Shown here piece after piece: positions 8,692-17,393 of a stretch of 59,179 nt of DNA; positions within the stretch are counted from its first letter, which is position 1, and every line of letters begins with the position of its first letter. A program made the position numbers and the translations under genes. Source of the stretch: Candidatus Scalindua sp. (GTDB taxonomy: Bacteria; Planctomycetota; Brocadiia; Brocadiales; Scalinduaceae); assembly GCA_021777035.1 (NCBI GenBank), contig JAIQZR010000133.1:1-59179 (forward strand). The letters run 5' to 3'. The notes beneath the pieces are model-generated. The model did no database searches. It worked only from the letters and a program-made list of their open reading frames with translations, and was not told where the DNA came from.

Positions 8692-9720
8692 ATGAAATAC
8701 GAAAACATTAATTATCTCTATCTGCTGCCAATTGTTTTAATTATGGCGTTGGCTTACATTGTGTTTTATAAAAACAAGCAAAATGCAATTAAGAAATTCG
8801 TCAAGGCGGAATTGATGGACAGCATTGTCGCGTCGGTAAGCAGAAGAAAGCAAAAGATAAAGGCCATCTTCGTTATTGCGGCGCTGCTTTTCATTATATT
8901 CTCTTTGGTGCAGCCAAAATGGGGATACCATTGGGAAGATGTGGAGAGAAAGGGGATTGATATTGTTGTCGCCGTGGATACATCTCGCAGTATGCTGGCG
9001 GATGACATTAAGCCAAATAGATTGCAAGCTGCCAAAAGAGAGATAAGTGATCTAATAAATGTTATTGATGGTGACAGGGTTGGTTTAGTTGCGTTTGCGG
9101 GCACTGCGTTTCTTCAGTGTCCATTGACTCTTGATTACGGTGCGTTCAATCTCTTTCTGGATGATATTAACACAAGTCTCATTCCTGTTGGTGGCACATC
9201 ATTCGGTGAGGCGATAAAAAAGAGTATGTCAGCATTTAGTAGTAAGTTGAAAAAGCACAAAACAATCGTACTTATTACTGATGGAGAAGACCACCAGGGA
9301 AATGCTATGGAAATGGCAAAGGCAGCGAAAGAGCAGGGCATAGTTGTTTATACTGTTGGCGTTGGTAAGAAAGAGGGAGCGTATATTAAGCTGAAAGATG
9401 ATAAAGGTAACGAGACGTTGCTAAAAGATAAGGAAGGAAATGTCGTCAAATCTCATCTTGACGAAATACTCTTAAATAAGATAGCCCTTGAAACTGGGGG
9501 CGCGTATACTCCAGCGTACGGAACACAATGGGGTTTGGCTAATATTTATACAAATATAATTGCCAATATGGAGGAGAAACAACTAGCGGGAAGAAAGATA
9601 AAGCTATATGAGAATCGTTTTCAAATTCCACTGTTTATAGCGATCATTCTTATTACGTTGGAATCATTGATCGGGGAACGGACCAGAAAGCGTAAGACTT
9701 CGCTTGATAGAGGAAGTTGA
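8692..9720 (+). CDS. batB: BatB-like von Willebrand factor A membrane protein
   Basis: 342 residues: N-terminal transmembrane helices (about 8-24 and 58-76), a VWA domain with MIDAS residues DTSRS, GGTS and TDGED, and a C-terminal transmembrane helix (about 312-328). It differs from BatA by DTSRS instead of DVSGS; the MIDAS Asp and both Ser positions remain. It shares the tandem VWA arrangement with batA upstream and is followed after a repeat-filled gap by the TPR protein BatC. Confidence 0.88.
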   Translation: MKYENINYLYLLPIVLIMALAYIVFYKNKQNAIKKFVKAELMDSIVASVSRRKQKIKAIFVIAALLFIIFSLVQPKWGYHWEDVERKGIDIVVAVDTSRSMLADDIKPNRLQAAKREISDLINVIDGDRVGLVAFAGTAFLQCPLTLDYGAFNLFLDDINTSLIPVGGTSFGEAIKKSMSAFSSKLKKHKTIVLITDGEDHQGNAMEMAKAAKEQGIVVYTVGVGKKEGAYIKLKDDKGNETLLKDKEGNVVKSHLDEILLNKIALETGGAYTPAYGTQWGLANIYTNIIANMEEKQLAGRKIKLYENRFQIPLFIAIILITLESLIGERTRKRKTSLDRGS

Positions 9721-9746
9721 GGGATTTTAGATGTGAGTGTATAATT

Positions 9747-9883
9747 GCTTTTGTCGGGTGGATTAAACGAAGTGAATCCACCTTCATTTTTACGGTATTG
9801 ACATATGGGTATTTTCGGTGGATTCGGCCTTAGGGCCTCCCGCCCGGATGACTCGGTCGGACGGGTAATCCACCCTACACTTG
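9747..9883 (+). repeat. MITE-like intergenic repeat, copy 2
   Basis: Same element and orientation as 7363-7500. Inverted ends are GGGTGGATT (9756-9764) and AATCCACCC (9867-9875). Differences are scattered single bases, so the copies are not a recent duplication. It fills the gap between batB and batC. Confidence 0.8.
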
Positions 9884-9900
9884 GTTAAAATACAATTATC

Positions 9901-10773
9901 ATGATAAAATTCAGAACAAAACTGAGAATATTTATAATACCGTTAGCCTGTACAATGCTAATCGGTTGGATAGACCCTGCCTCAGATATAAATGAGGAAG
10001 GGATCCGGCTTTACAATGAAAAATCGTATGATGAGGCAATAAGTAGGTTTGCGGACGCGCAGTTACATCTACCTAAGTCAGATTCATTGGAGTTTAATAT
10101 TGCAAATACACATTTTCAAGAGGGCAAGCTTCCTGAGGCAGAAAAAGCTTATAAAAATACTTTACGTTCAAAAGATACTTCCTTAAAGGCAAAAGCCAAT
10201 TATAATATGGGTAATACTCTCTACAAACAGGGCAAACTCAATGAATCACTTGACTTTTATAAGAAGGCCATTGAGTTGGCAGGAGATAGGGCTGACAAGA
10301 ATGGCGATGAAATGAAAGGGATCAAAGAGGATGCGAAATATAACTATGAATTTGTGCAGAAAAAAATGGAAGAGATGAAGCAAGAGCAGCAGGAAAGACA
10401 GGATCAGGAAGAGCAGGAAAAAGAGGACAAGGAAGAAGAGGACAAACAGGAAGAACAAAAAGAGGGGGATAAACCTCCGGAGGAAAAAGATCCTGAAGAT
10501 CAGGAAGAGAAGCAGGATCAACAACAAAAACAGGATCAGGAAAAAAAGGATCAGGAGGAGCAAGATAAAGGCAATCGGGGTGAGCAACAAAAGGAGCAGC
10601 CGCCTGAAGAGGGAAAGAAAGAATCGCCCCCACCTCCTCATGAGAAAAAGGAGATGACAAAGGAAGAAGCGGAAAGGATCCTTCAAGCATTGAAGCAATC
10701 AGAAGAGTCCGCTCGAGAGATGCAAGAAAAAGAAAACGAATCTGCACAATTTGAGACAGAGAAAAACTGGTAA
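9901..10773 (+). CDS. batC: BatC-like TPR protein with charged tail
   Basis: 290 residues. A hydrophobic N-terminus (residues 1-26) looks like a signal or anchor. TPR repeats follow (about residues 28-145; GIRLYNEKSYDEAISRF, then NYNMGNTLYKQGKLNESL). Residues 150-260 are an extreme Gln/Glu/Lys/Asp low-complexity stretch, likely disordered or coiled coil. This matches BatC, a TPR partner of BatB. The repeated coding bases make the opposite strand look open, but that is a composition artefact. Its stop is 3 bases before batD. Confidence 0.85.
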   Translation: MIKFRTKLRIFIIPLACTMLIGWIDPASDINEEGIRLYNEKSYDEAISRFADAQLHLPKSDSLEFNIANTHFQEGKLPEAEKAYKNTLRSKDTSLKAKANYNMGNTLYKQGKLNESLDFYKKAIELAGDRADKNGDEMKGIKEDAKYNYEFVQKKMEEMKQEQQERQDQEEQEKEDKEEEDKQEEQKEGDKPPEEKDPEDQEEKQDQQQKQDQEKKDQEEQDKGNRGEQQKEQPPEEGKKESPPPPHEKKEMTKEEAERILQALKQSEESAREMQEKENESAQFETEKNW

Positions 10774-10776
10774 AAT

Positions 10777-12600
10777 ATGATGGGAAAAGTTTTTTCAATA
10801 ATAATTTTGGTGTTCATGCTTAATGTAGTTTCCACTGCTTATGCTAAAGAAATAAATGTTGTAATTAGCGTGGACAAAAACAGGGTTGAAGTAGGTAGCC
10901 ATATTCGTCTTACGGTCGGTGTGCAGGGGGCTTTTGACACGGACATACCAAAATTATCTGTGCCAGAAAGTTTTTCTTTAATGTTCGGACCAAGTGTGTC
11001 AACACAAACAACGATAACAAACAACGTTGTCAAGGTCTTCCGGGGTTTTATGTATGGGTTCAGCCCAAGAGAAAAGGGTAAATTTGAAATAGGCCCTGTG
11101 ACTTTAGAATATAAGGGGAAAACATATACATCAAATTCAATTAATATTGAGGTGATAGAAAGAACACCATTTGAAGGACACATAGATAAAAATGATACAA
11201 GTGGGAAAAGAGTAGATGTTAACAAAATGGTGTTTGTTGAGCTTGTAACTGACAAGAAAGAGGTCTATATCTATGAAGAAATAATTCAATCCTTTAAACT
11301 ATACTTCCAGAAAAACTTGCCAATAGATGACCTTGATTATGTTGCTGCTTCGACGAAGAGCTTTCTTGCTGAAAAGCTTGGTGATGAGAGACGCTATGAA
11401 GAAGTACGTGATGGAATACTTTATAATGTTATAGAACTTCGTACGGCGCTTTTCCCCCTGGTTACCGGTAAAATAGAGATACCTCCTGCGAGTTTTAAAT
11501 GTAATATTATAATTAGAGAACAAAGGTCTCGGGGTTCTCTATTTGATGAATTCATGGGTGGACGTGGCCGAAGGTATCCTGTAGAAAGGAGCACGGCGCC
11601 GGTAAAGTTAGTAATAAAACCTCTACCGACTGTTGACAAACCTGAAGCATTTAATGGCGCGGTAGGGAAGTATACCATGGATGTTCTTGCAAAGCCCACA
11701 AAAGTAATAGTTGGTGATCCGATAACATTAACGATAAATATTCGTGGAGAGGGAAACATTCAGACAATAGGTGGGCCTCTACTGGCTCCTGATGGAATGA
11801 AAGACTTTAAAGCTTATGATTACGAGGCGAAGGTGACAATAACAGACAGAGGAGACGGCATAAAGGGAGAAAAGCTTTTTAGTAGGGTAATTGAACCGCA
11901 GAGCGAAAATGTTGGCGCTGTACCCGGGATTTCATTCAGTTACTTTGATCCGGATCTTGAGAAATATAAAACACTGGCTTACGGGCCAATTCCTATTGAG
12001 GTAGAACACTCCGATATAGAAATCCCCATACGTTTATCTGTTGAAGGTGTCGGAATAGCAAAGGGACGGGTTAAAATATTAACCAAAGACATTCTGCCTA
12101 TTATGTCTGATTTATACTCATTTAAGAATCATGGGCTTGATATATATAAGAGGTCTCTCCTCCTGGCTATTGTCTTTATAGTACCAATACTTATAGTGGT
12201 TGCATGTATTTATGTGCAGAGGCATAGGAAGCTACTGCATACCGATGTAGGTTATGCAAGAAAGAAACGGGCAATGGCCCATGCACAGAAACATCTTTCA
12301 AACGCGAGAGAGCTATTACAACTTGATAATCCGTCAGAGTTTTATGCCACACTGGCCAGGACTATTCTTAAGCATATAGCGGACAAGTTAAATGTAACAC
12401 CGGCGGCTGTCACGTCAGACAATATTTACGATATGTTGGAAAAACGTGGTGTATCGAATGATGTGATAAAGGAACTGAGACAGTGTCTTGAGTCCTGCGA
12501 TTACGGTAGGTTCTCTTCAGGGCAGCTGTCTAAAGCACAGATGGAGTCAACACTGGATACCACTGAACAAGTTATAGCACATCTGGAAAAACAATTATGA
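10777..12600 (+). CDS. batD: BatD-like protein (oxygen tolerance family)
   Basis: 607 residues: signal peptide (about 1-23), a long beta-rich periplasmic region with two or more BatD repeats (VVISVDKNRVEVGSHIRLTVGVQG; later a GDPITLTINIRGEGN segment), one transmembrane helix near 458-480 and a cytoplasmic helical tail. This is the standard BatD layout. It starts 3 bases after batC and its stop overlaps the batE start (ATGA), so batC-batD-batE are translationally coupled. Confidence 0.88.
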   Translation: MMGKVFSIIILVFMLNVVSTAYAKEINVVISVDKNRVEVGSHIRLTVGVQGAFDTDIPKLSVPESFSLMFGPSVSTQTTITNNVVKVFRGFMYGFSPREKGKFEIGPVTLEYKGKTYTSNSINIEVIERTPFEGHIDKNDTSGKRVDVNKMVFVELVTDKKEVYIYEEIIQSFKLYFQKNLPIDDLDYVAASTKSFLAEKLGDERRYEEVRDGILYNVIELRTALFPLVTGKIEIPPASFKCNIIIREQRSRGSLFDEFMGGRGRRYPVERSTAPVKLVIKPLPTVDKPEAFNGAVGKYTMDVLAKPTKVIVGDPITLTINIRGEGNIQTIGGPLLAPDGMKDFKAYDYEAKVTITDRGDGIKGEKLFSRVIEPQSENVGAVPGISFSYFDPDLEKYKTLAYGPIPIEVEHSDIEIPIRLSVEGVGIAKGRVKILTKDILPIMSDLYSFKNHGLDIYKRSLLLAIVFIVPILIVVACIYVQRHRKLLHTDVGYARKKRAMAHAQKHLSNARELLQLDNPSEFYATLARTILKHIADKLNVTPAAVTSDNIYDMLEKRGVSNDVIKELRQCLESCDYGRFSSGQLSKAQMESTLDTTEQVIAHLEKQL

Positions 12601-13454
12601 GACAAAAAAACATACTGATAATTATTATTTTGAGTTTTGTGTTTCTCTTTGAGGGGAATTATTTAACTGAGGTTTTTGCGCGTGATAACGCGGCCGATAT
12701 CTTCTTCAGGGCAAACAAGGAATATAGTGCCGGACAGAAGGCCGTGTCTGAAAAGAAAAAGGAGGATGCTATTGGAAAGTTTGAACAAGCTGTCAGTTTG
12801 TACGAACAACTGCTTGAATCCGGTTTCATAAACGGGCAGATATACTACAATCTGGGTAATGCCCATTATCGACTGGGTATGCCGGGGAAAGCAATTATGT
12901 ATTATCGCAGGGCAGAGAAATTGCTTCCGAGAGATGCTGACATAAAGGCAAACATAAGCCTGTTAAAACGTGATTTTGTCGAGAGAGAGACAATTGGTCA
13001 AACGCCGGAGATTCTCAGGGTTGCGTGTTTTTGGTATTTCTACCTTAGCTTGAATGAGATCACTGTCATTACCATATATATGTATTTTGCACTCATTGCA
13101 TCTATACTCTCTATCATTTTTTTAAGATTGCAATGGCTCAAAAAGATGAGCGTTGTTTTTGCGTCCTGCTTTCTTGTGTTGGTCATTTCTCTGGGAATGA
13201 AGGCGCATAATCAATCTGCCGAAATGGGAGTGGTGGTTGTTGGTGAGAGTAAGATAAGGTATGGTCCTGGCGAAGAGTACGGTCCCAGGTTTGAGATACA
13301 CGAAGGTGCTGAGGTAAGGATCATTGAGGAAGAAGATAAGTGGTGTAAGGTTTACGTTTTCGTGGATGTAGAAGACATTCATGACGATGAAGGTAAGAAA
13401 GAGGTCGAGTCCAAAACAGGCTGGATACCAAAATCAGAACTGGGAAAGATTTAA
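12597..13454 (+). CDS. batE: BatE-like TPR and SH3 protein
   Basis: 285 residues. An N-terminal signal or anchor is followed by TPR repeats (about 35-125; YNLGNAHYRLGMPGKAIMYYRRAE), two transmembrane helices (about 155-175 and 180-200) and a C-terminal bacterial SH3-like domain (RYGPGEEYGPRFEIHEGAEV to GWIPKSEL). TPR-TM-SH3 is the BatE arrangement. The start overlaps the batD stop by 4 bases. It is the last gene of the locus; the following 1 kb is non-coding. Confidence 0.86.
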   Translation: MRQKNILIIIILSFVFLFEGNYLTEVFARDNAADIFFRANKEYSAGQKAVSEKKKEDAIGKFEQAVSLYEQLLESGFINGQIYYNLGNAHYRLGMPGKAIMYYRRAEKLLPRDADIKANISLLKRDFVERETIGQTPEILRVACFWYFYLSLNEITVITIYMYFALIASILSIIFLRLQWLKKMSVVFASCFLVLVISLGMKAHNQSAEMGVVVVGESKIRYGPGEEYGPRFEIHEGAEVRIIEEEDKWCKVYVFVDVEDIHDDEGKKEVESKTGWIPKSELGKI

Positions 13455-13503
13455 GATCCGGACATCAGCAGCAAGGCACTAGAACTACAGGACAACGGGA
13501 ATT

Positions 13504-13690
13504 ATACTGAAAAAAGTAAGGCGGGGATTATCTCCATGTTACTCAAATATGAGTATTTTTTTATTTGTGAGAAAGAGCCCCGCGCTTTATATTAAAAGCC
13601 TTCACTAAGATACTACATGTCGTAGTTCATCATTAGACTGTTACTAGATATAGTACTAATAAGTAACAAAAAGTCAAGCGTAAATCCCAT
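13504..13690 (+). ncRNA. Candidate structured RNA element, copy 1 (strand uncertain)
   Basis: The core 13520-13585 differs at one base from copy 2. GCGGGG (13521-13526) can pair with CCCCGC (near 13579-13584), enclosing a TACTCA/TGAGTA hairpin. Downstream a second hairpin, ACTAC/GTAGT, differs in sequence but not in pairing from copy 2: an A-T pair here is G-C there, and a C-G pair here is T-G there. That pattern points to selection on RNA or cruciform structure. The flanking ATACTGAAA and the downstream AAAAGTCAAG block are also shared. Not a riboswitch family I recognise. Strand is assumed from the neighbouring genes. Confidence 0.5.
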
Positions 13691-13835
13691 AAATTTCAAG
13701 TCGTAAATCTTCTCGTTTTTAACTTCCGTGCAAGTCGGTAGTTAAGTAATCTCTGGCTTCTCCTTCTCTTATTCAAAGAAGGTCATGATACCAGGGAGGC
13801 TTTAACGTACTTGTCTCTGATTATTCACATCAACC

Positions 13836-14021
13836 ATACTGAAAGAAGTTTGTGGCGGGGATTATCTCCATGTTACTCAAATATGAGTATTTTTTTATTT
13901 GTGAGCAAGAGCCCCGCACATTATATTTAAAAACCGCACCAAGACGCTATATGCCGTAGCGTGGTATCAGATCATCACCATATATAGTATAAATAGATTG
14001 CAAAAGTCAAGTACAAATCCC
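13836..14021 (+). ncRNA. Candidate structured RNA element, copy 2 (strand uncertain)
   Basis: Second copy, about 333 bases downstream of the first and in the same orientation. The GGCGGGG...GAGCCCCGC core (13854-13918) is almost identical to copy 1, whereas the 3' portion has diverged. Its hairpin CGCTA/TAGCG (around 13945-13962) keeps and lengthens the pairing seen in copy 1. The spacer between the copies shows no similarity. A tandem repeat or a pair of small RNAs are both possible. Confidence 0.5.
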
Positions 14022-14521
14022 TCTTTTTTTTTCTTTGCTTTTAACTCCAATATTTTTAAGTATTTATCTACTTCCAGATTAGTTCTTCGTAAATCGTAAT
14101 ACACAAACCTTCAATCTTTTTGTTTACCAGACGTGCTTTCTGGCGACCCTCTTTTTTCCGCTCTCTGTGTGTCTTTTTGCGAACAACCTCTTTTGTCTTG
14201 CAAAACACCCCAGCCATTTTATAATAACCTTCGGGAGGCAGGTTGAAGAAACGAAGGACAAAGGCCAGGGTTCATATGTATTAATAAAACGGCTAATTAA
14301 ATAGTCTCCTGGTTTCTGTTTATTATGTTTGCTCATGATTTGGTGTATCGGGCTCATAGCAGATGGCTCAAAATGCCAGCTGATAAATTTGATAACTTAG
14401 TTACATTTTTTATAAAAATTTTGTAACATATTCCTTTTAAAGGACTTTTTATTTGACAACTAAGTTATAGATCTGAAAATATGAAGACAGAAAATATTTT
14501 ATGGTGTAATAATATAAAGGA

Positions 14522-15367
14522 GTGTGTGTTCTGGCTTCAAGAATAGTAACTCATGGCGGTGGCCCGCATATGGATGATCTGATCTCCGTTTGCATTGTGT
14601 TGGCAATGGACAGCGATGTAAAATGTGTAGAGCGTCGGCCTGCGGTACCTGAAGAGATTGCAGATTCTAAAGTATGGGTGCTGGATCAGGGGGGTGTTCA
14701 TGATCCTGGAAACAGAAACTTTGATCACCATCAATTTCCGGCTGGTACAAGGAAATGTACATTAAGCCTCCTTGCTGATCATTTTGACCTCAAGAACGAT
14801 TTGGATGAGATGGTCTGGTTTAGAGCGCTTGTACTTGATGATTCCCTGGGTTCTATTAAAACTGCTGGTGAGCTTGGTTGTAGTGCAACTTTACTGAAGG
14901 GCCTACTAAGAGGGGCGATAAACGAATTTGTCTTAGCCAGGTTCGAACAGGTAAGGACGCTCGACTCTGATAGCGAACTGATAAAGCTCCTCTCTGCAAT
15001 AGGTACTCACATAGTTACAGATATTAGAAACAAGAAAGAGCGTATTCAGCTCATTCGGAAAAAAGCGGAGATCGAAGAGGTGAACGGCCTGAACGTGCTT
15101 TTCTTTATGGAGGATGTGCCTGATCCGAAATTGAGTCTTATCCCATATTTAAAAGAGACAGGTAAAAACGCAGCTGTTCTGGTCGTTGCGAATACACGTG
15201 ATCACGGATGGTCGCTCAGCAGGATTGGCGATCACCCCCGGGTAGATTTCAGACGTATTAAAGGCGCGAATGATGTGCTCTTTGTACACGCAAACGGTTT
15301 CGTCGCAAAAACCAGGCAAATTGAGAAATCGGCAATAATTCGCCTTTTAGAGACTGCAATTGTGTAA
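14522..15367 (+). CDS. MYG1/UPF0160-like putative metal-dependent hydrolase
   Basis: 281 residues. The N-terminal THGGGPHMDD and the internal DQGGVHDPGNRNFDHHQ match the metal-binding motifs of the MYG1 (UPF0160) family, whose eukaryotic members are 3'-5' RNA exonucleases of the DHH superfamily. It is shorter and more divergent than typical MYG1, so the assignment is to the superfamily. The start is uncertain: the GTG at 14522 overlaps the AAAGGAG ribosome site (about 14516-14522); CTG at 14531 would have better spacing. A dyad lies just upstream. Confidence 0.65.
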   Translation: MCVLASRIVTHGGGPHMDDLISVCIVLAMDSDVKCVERRPAVPEEIADSKVWVLDQGGVHDPGNRNFDHHQFPAGTRKCTLSLLADHFDLKNDLDEMVWFRALVLDDSLGSIKTAGELGCSATLLKGLLRGAINEFVLARFEQVRTLDSDSELIKLLSAIGTHIVTDIRNKKERIQLIRKKAEIEEVNGLNVLFFMEDVPDPKLSLIPYLKETGKNAAVLVVANTRDHGWSLSRIGDHPRVDFRRIKGANDVLFVHANGFVAKTRQIEKSAIIRLLETAIV

Positions 15368-15494
15368 GCTTTTTCTTTGTTCCTTACGCGAAGCCGTGAA
15401 GAACGCAAGGGATAAAAACAATTATATTTCATTTTCTTAGTGATCTCTGCATCTTTGTGTGATTACTTTTTTCCTTGAAAGATTGTCGTCAAAT

Positions 15495-16169
15495 ATGGAC
15501 GGTTTTTATAAAAGTTTAAAAGCAGTAAAATTAGATAATGTATTTAATCCATGGTTTTGTCGTGATGAGGAAAATGATATTGATGCAGATTCACCGGCTA
15601 TAAGATTGTCTCAGCTTAAGCAATATCTGCTGGAAAGAAAGAACGCGAAGTATCTCCTGATAGGGGAAGCTTTGGGATATCAGGGTGGTCACTTTACCGG
15701 GATTGCAATGATGTCTGAACGTATTCTGCTGGGGAAGATGGAGCACAAATCGATCACACCGGGGCATGTGTTTTCAGGGATTGAGCCCAGGCGTACAAGT
15801 ATGCCTTCTGTTAAAAAGGACGGTTTTACGGAACCTACCGCTACTATTGTATGGGAACGGTTAATAACATCAGGTTTTGATATGAGAGACTTTATTATAT
15901 GGAACGCTTTTCCCTGGCACCCTTACAAGCCTGAGAAAGGTGTCCTGTCCAACAGGACACCGTCTGATAATGAGTTTGAAAAAGGCAAACCGGTAATGTT
16001 AGAATTGCTCAAATCAGTAAATGTTACAAAGATAATTGCAGTAGGTGAAAAGTCGAGAGTCCAGTTGGAAGGAGTGGGTATTGAGGCTTCAACTGTAAGG
16101 CATCCTGCTAATGGCGGTGCAACCAAATTTCGCGAGCAAATATTAAAAGTGATTAAAAGTAAGGCATAG
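15495..16169 (+). CDS. Uracil-DNA glycosylase superfamily protein
   Basis: 224 residues from the ATG at 15495. Motifs of the UDG fold are visible: LLIGEALGYQGGHFTGIAM (motif 1 region), WNAFPWHPYK in the middle, and VRHPANGG near the C-terminus corresponding to the HPS/HPA motif 2 loop. The catalytic Asp of classical family-1 enzymes is not evident in motif 1, so activity on uracil is not certain. A start at 15459 would add a 12-residue hydrophobic extension without similarity. It lies 127 bases after the MYG1-like gene. Confidence 0.7.
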   Translation: MDGFYKSLKAVKLDNVFNPWFCRDEENDIDADSPAIRLSQLKQYLLERKNAKYLLIGEALGYQGGHFTGIAMMSERILLGKMEHKSITPGHVFSGIEPRRTSMPSVKKDGFTEPTATIVWERLITSGFDMRDFIIWNAFPWHPYKPEKGVLSNRTPSDNEFEKGKPVMLELLKSVNVTKIIAVGEKSRVQLEGVGIEASTVRHPANGGATKFREQILKVIKSKA

Positions 16170-16287
16170 AAAATGAGCAATAGTACCGTTTTTTGTCATA
16201 GTTATCCACCCGGATGGATCCGTTTGGATAGCTTGTAGTACTTATTATAATATTTTTATAGATGAATGATAGAAGGGATACTCAGAA

Positions 16288-16758
16288 ATGAAAAGAAATA
16301 TTATTATCTCGATTACCCTGTTTTTTATGCTATTTTTGTTAGCAAATCTAACATTCGCTGACAACCTTTATATTGCCGTAACAATATCAGAAAAGAAAGT
16401 TTCCTGGGGAGATGGCACAACGGACCTGGGAGCGTCGTGGGATTACGGGTATTATGATGGTAAGCGCAGTCATGAGACGATCCGGGAAACGAGTAGAAAA
16501 CGAGCCGAGAAGAAACATTCAGCAGATTCTTACGATATTGTTGTTAATGAAGACCAGAGTGGTTTTTTGGGTAACCATATGGTAATTATCGTTACGGCTG
16601 TCTTATACGATAAAAATGTCTCAAGTATTTATGGGGTTGGTTTTGGAGAAAATAATTCTCAGGCCCTTAAAAATGCAAAGGAGAATTTGGCTGGTGAGTG
16701 CGGAGCTTGGTCAGAGGAAAAATATGGCTACCATTTGGTAAAATCAGCCCAGTTCTGA
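16288..16758 (+). CDS. Secreted hypothetical protein
   Basis: 156 residues with a clear signal peptide (KRNIIISITLFF... to about residue 24, ending TFA). The mature part is small, mixed charged and Gly-rich, with a C-terminal GFGENNSQALKNAKENL segment that loosely recalls DUF4189-type periplasmic proteins. Function not recognised. The start follows GGGATACTCAGAA, a weak ribosome site. Two small genes follow at close spacing. Confidence 0.6.
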   Translation: MKRNIIISITLFFMLFLLANLTFADNLYIAVTISEKKVSWGDGTTDLGASWDYGYYDGKRSHETIRETSRKRAEKKHSADSYDIVVNEDQSGFLGNHMVIIVTAVLYDKNVSSIYGVGFGENNSQALKNAKENLAGECGAWSEEKYGYHLVKSAQF

Positions 16759-16776
16759 TAAGAACTGATACTCCCA

Positions 16777-16983
16777 ATGGATATGGAATTGAGAATTTAT
16801 CGGAGAAAGAACGGGATAAAATCCGCAGATGGGCTGGATTTGTATTTTTACAATAAAGCAAAGAGAGATGGAAAACAAACAGGAGGACTTGAAGACGTTT
16901 ACAGACACGTTGAATTGATCGCTTCGCTTGAGGAAGAGATCGAAGAGTCAATCTATCAAAATGCAAGGGTTAATCAACTTTAA
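16777..16983 (+). CDS. Small hypothetical protein
   Basis: 68 residues, charged, no membrane segment. It starts 18 bases after the secreted-protein gene and ends 14 bases before the next gene, so it looks like part of a short co-transcribed group. Not recognised. Confidence 0.45.
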   Translation: MDMELRIYRRKNGIKSADGLDLYFYNKAKRDGKQTGGLEDVYRHVELIASLEEEIEESIYQNARVNQL

Positions 16984-16997
16984 GTAGGGGAGATACT

Positions 16998-17300
16998 ATG
17001 AGTAACGATATACCAGAGGATGGCATGGATCCGGCTTACCTCAAAAAAGCGTATAAGACATTCAGAAAGCGTCTCAGACTGATGCGACTTGATGCCGAGT
17101 CTACACTGGGCAGCAGTGCTCTCAGTGGTGGTCGACAGTCAGGCATTGTAGCTATTCGGCCTCCAAACAATTTCCCTCAGGAGGTATGGGACAAACTCGT
17201 GGAAACTGGTAAGCTTCGTACTGAAGGAATGGGTCTCTACGAACTAGTCGAAGATCCAACCTCAAAGAAGAAGGGGTCAAATGATATTTATGACAAATGA
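16998..17300 (+). CDS. Small hypothetical protein
   Basis: 100 residues, preceded by TAGGGGAGA with good spacing to the ATG. The N-terminal half is basic and helical (AYLKKAYKTFRKRLRLMRLD); a middle segment GGRQSGIVAIRPPNNFPQEVWDKLVETGKL looks like a small conserved domain. Not recognised. It follows the 68-residue gene closely. Confidence 0.6.
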   Translation: MSNDIPEDGMDPAYLKKAYKTFRKRLRLMRLDAESTLGSSALSGGRQSGIVAIRPPNNFPQEVWDKLVETGKLRTEGMGLYELVEDPTSKKKGSNDIYDK

Positions 17301-17393
17301 GCGTTAGGGTTTTAGAAAATAGATGATTCCGGATTTTCGATCTGAGATTCAAAGGTACCGTTCGAGGCCATGGTTAAATTCAGGTTAAAATAG

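Larger units (their letters stand above)
13455..14521 (+). other. Long non-coding interval after batE
   Basis: 1067 bases with no credible gene. It holds two copies of a structured element (13504-13690 and 13836-14021, listed separately) and, just before the next gene, a dyad: ATAACTTAGTT (14392-14402) and AACTAAGTTAT (14458-14468), with GTTACA/TGTAAC nested inside (14400-14405, 14422-14427). The dyad sits where the promoter or operator of the MYG1-like gene would be. A 77-codon minus-strand frame at 14124-14357 is not protein-like. Confidence 0.5.

Noticed and set aside
10246-10798. Long leucine-rich and proline-rich open frames on the minus strand
   Set aside because: They are the complement of the Gln/Glu/Lys-rich tail of batC, a composition artefact.
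14124-14357. 77-codon minus-strand frame in the post-batE gap
   Set aside because: No ribosome site and no recognisable domain; low credibility.
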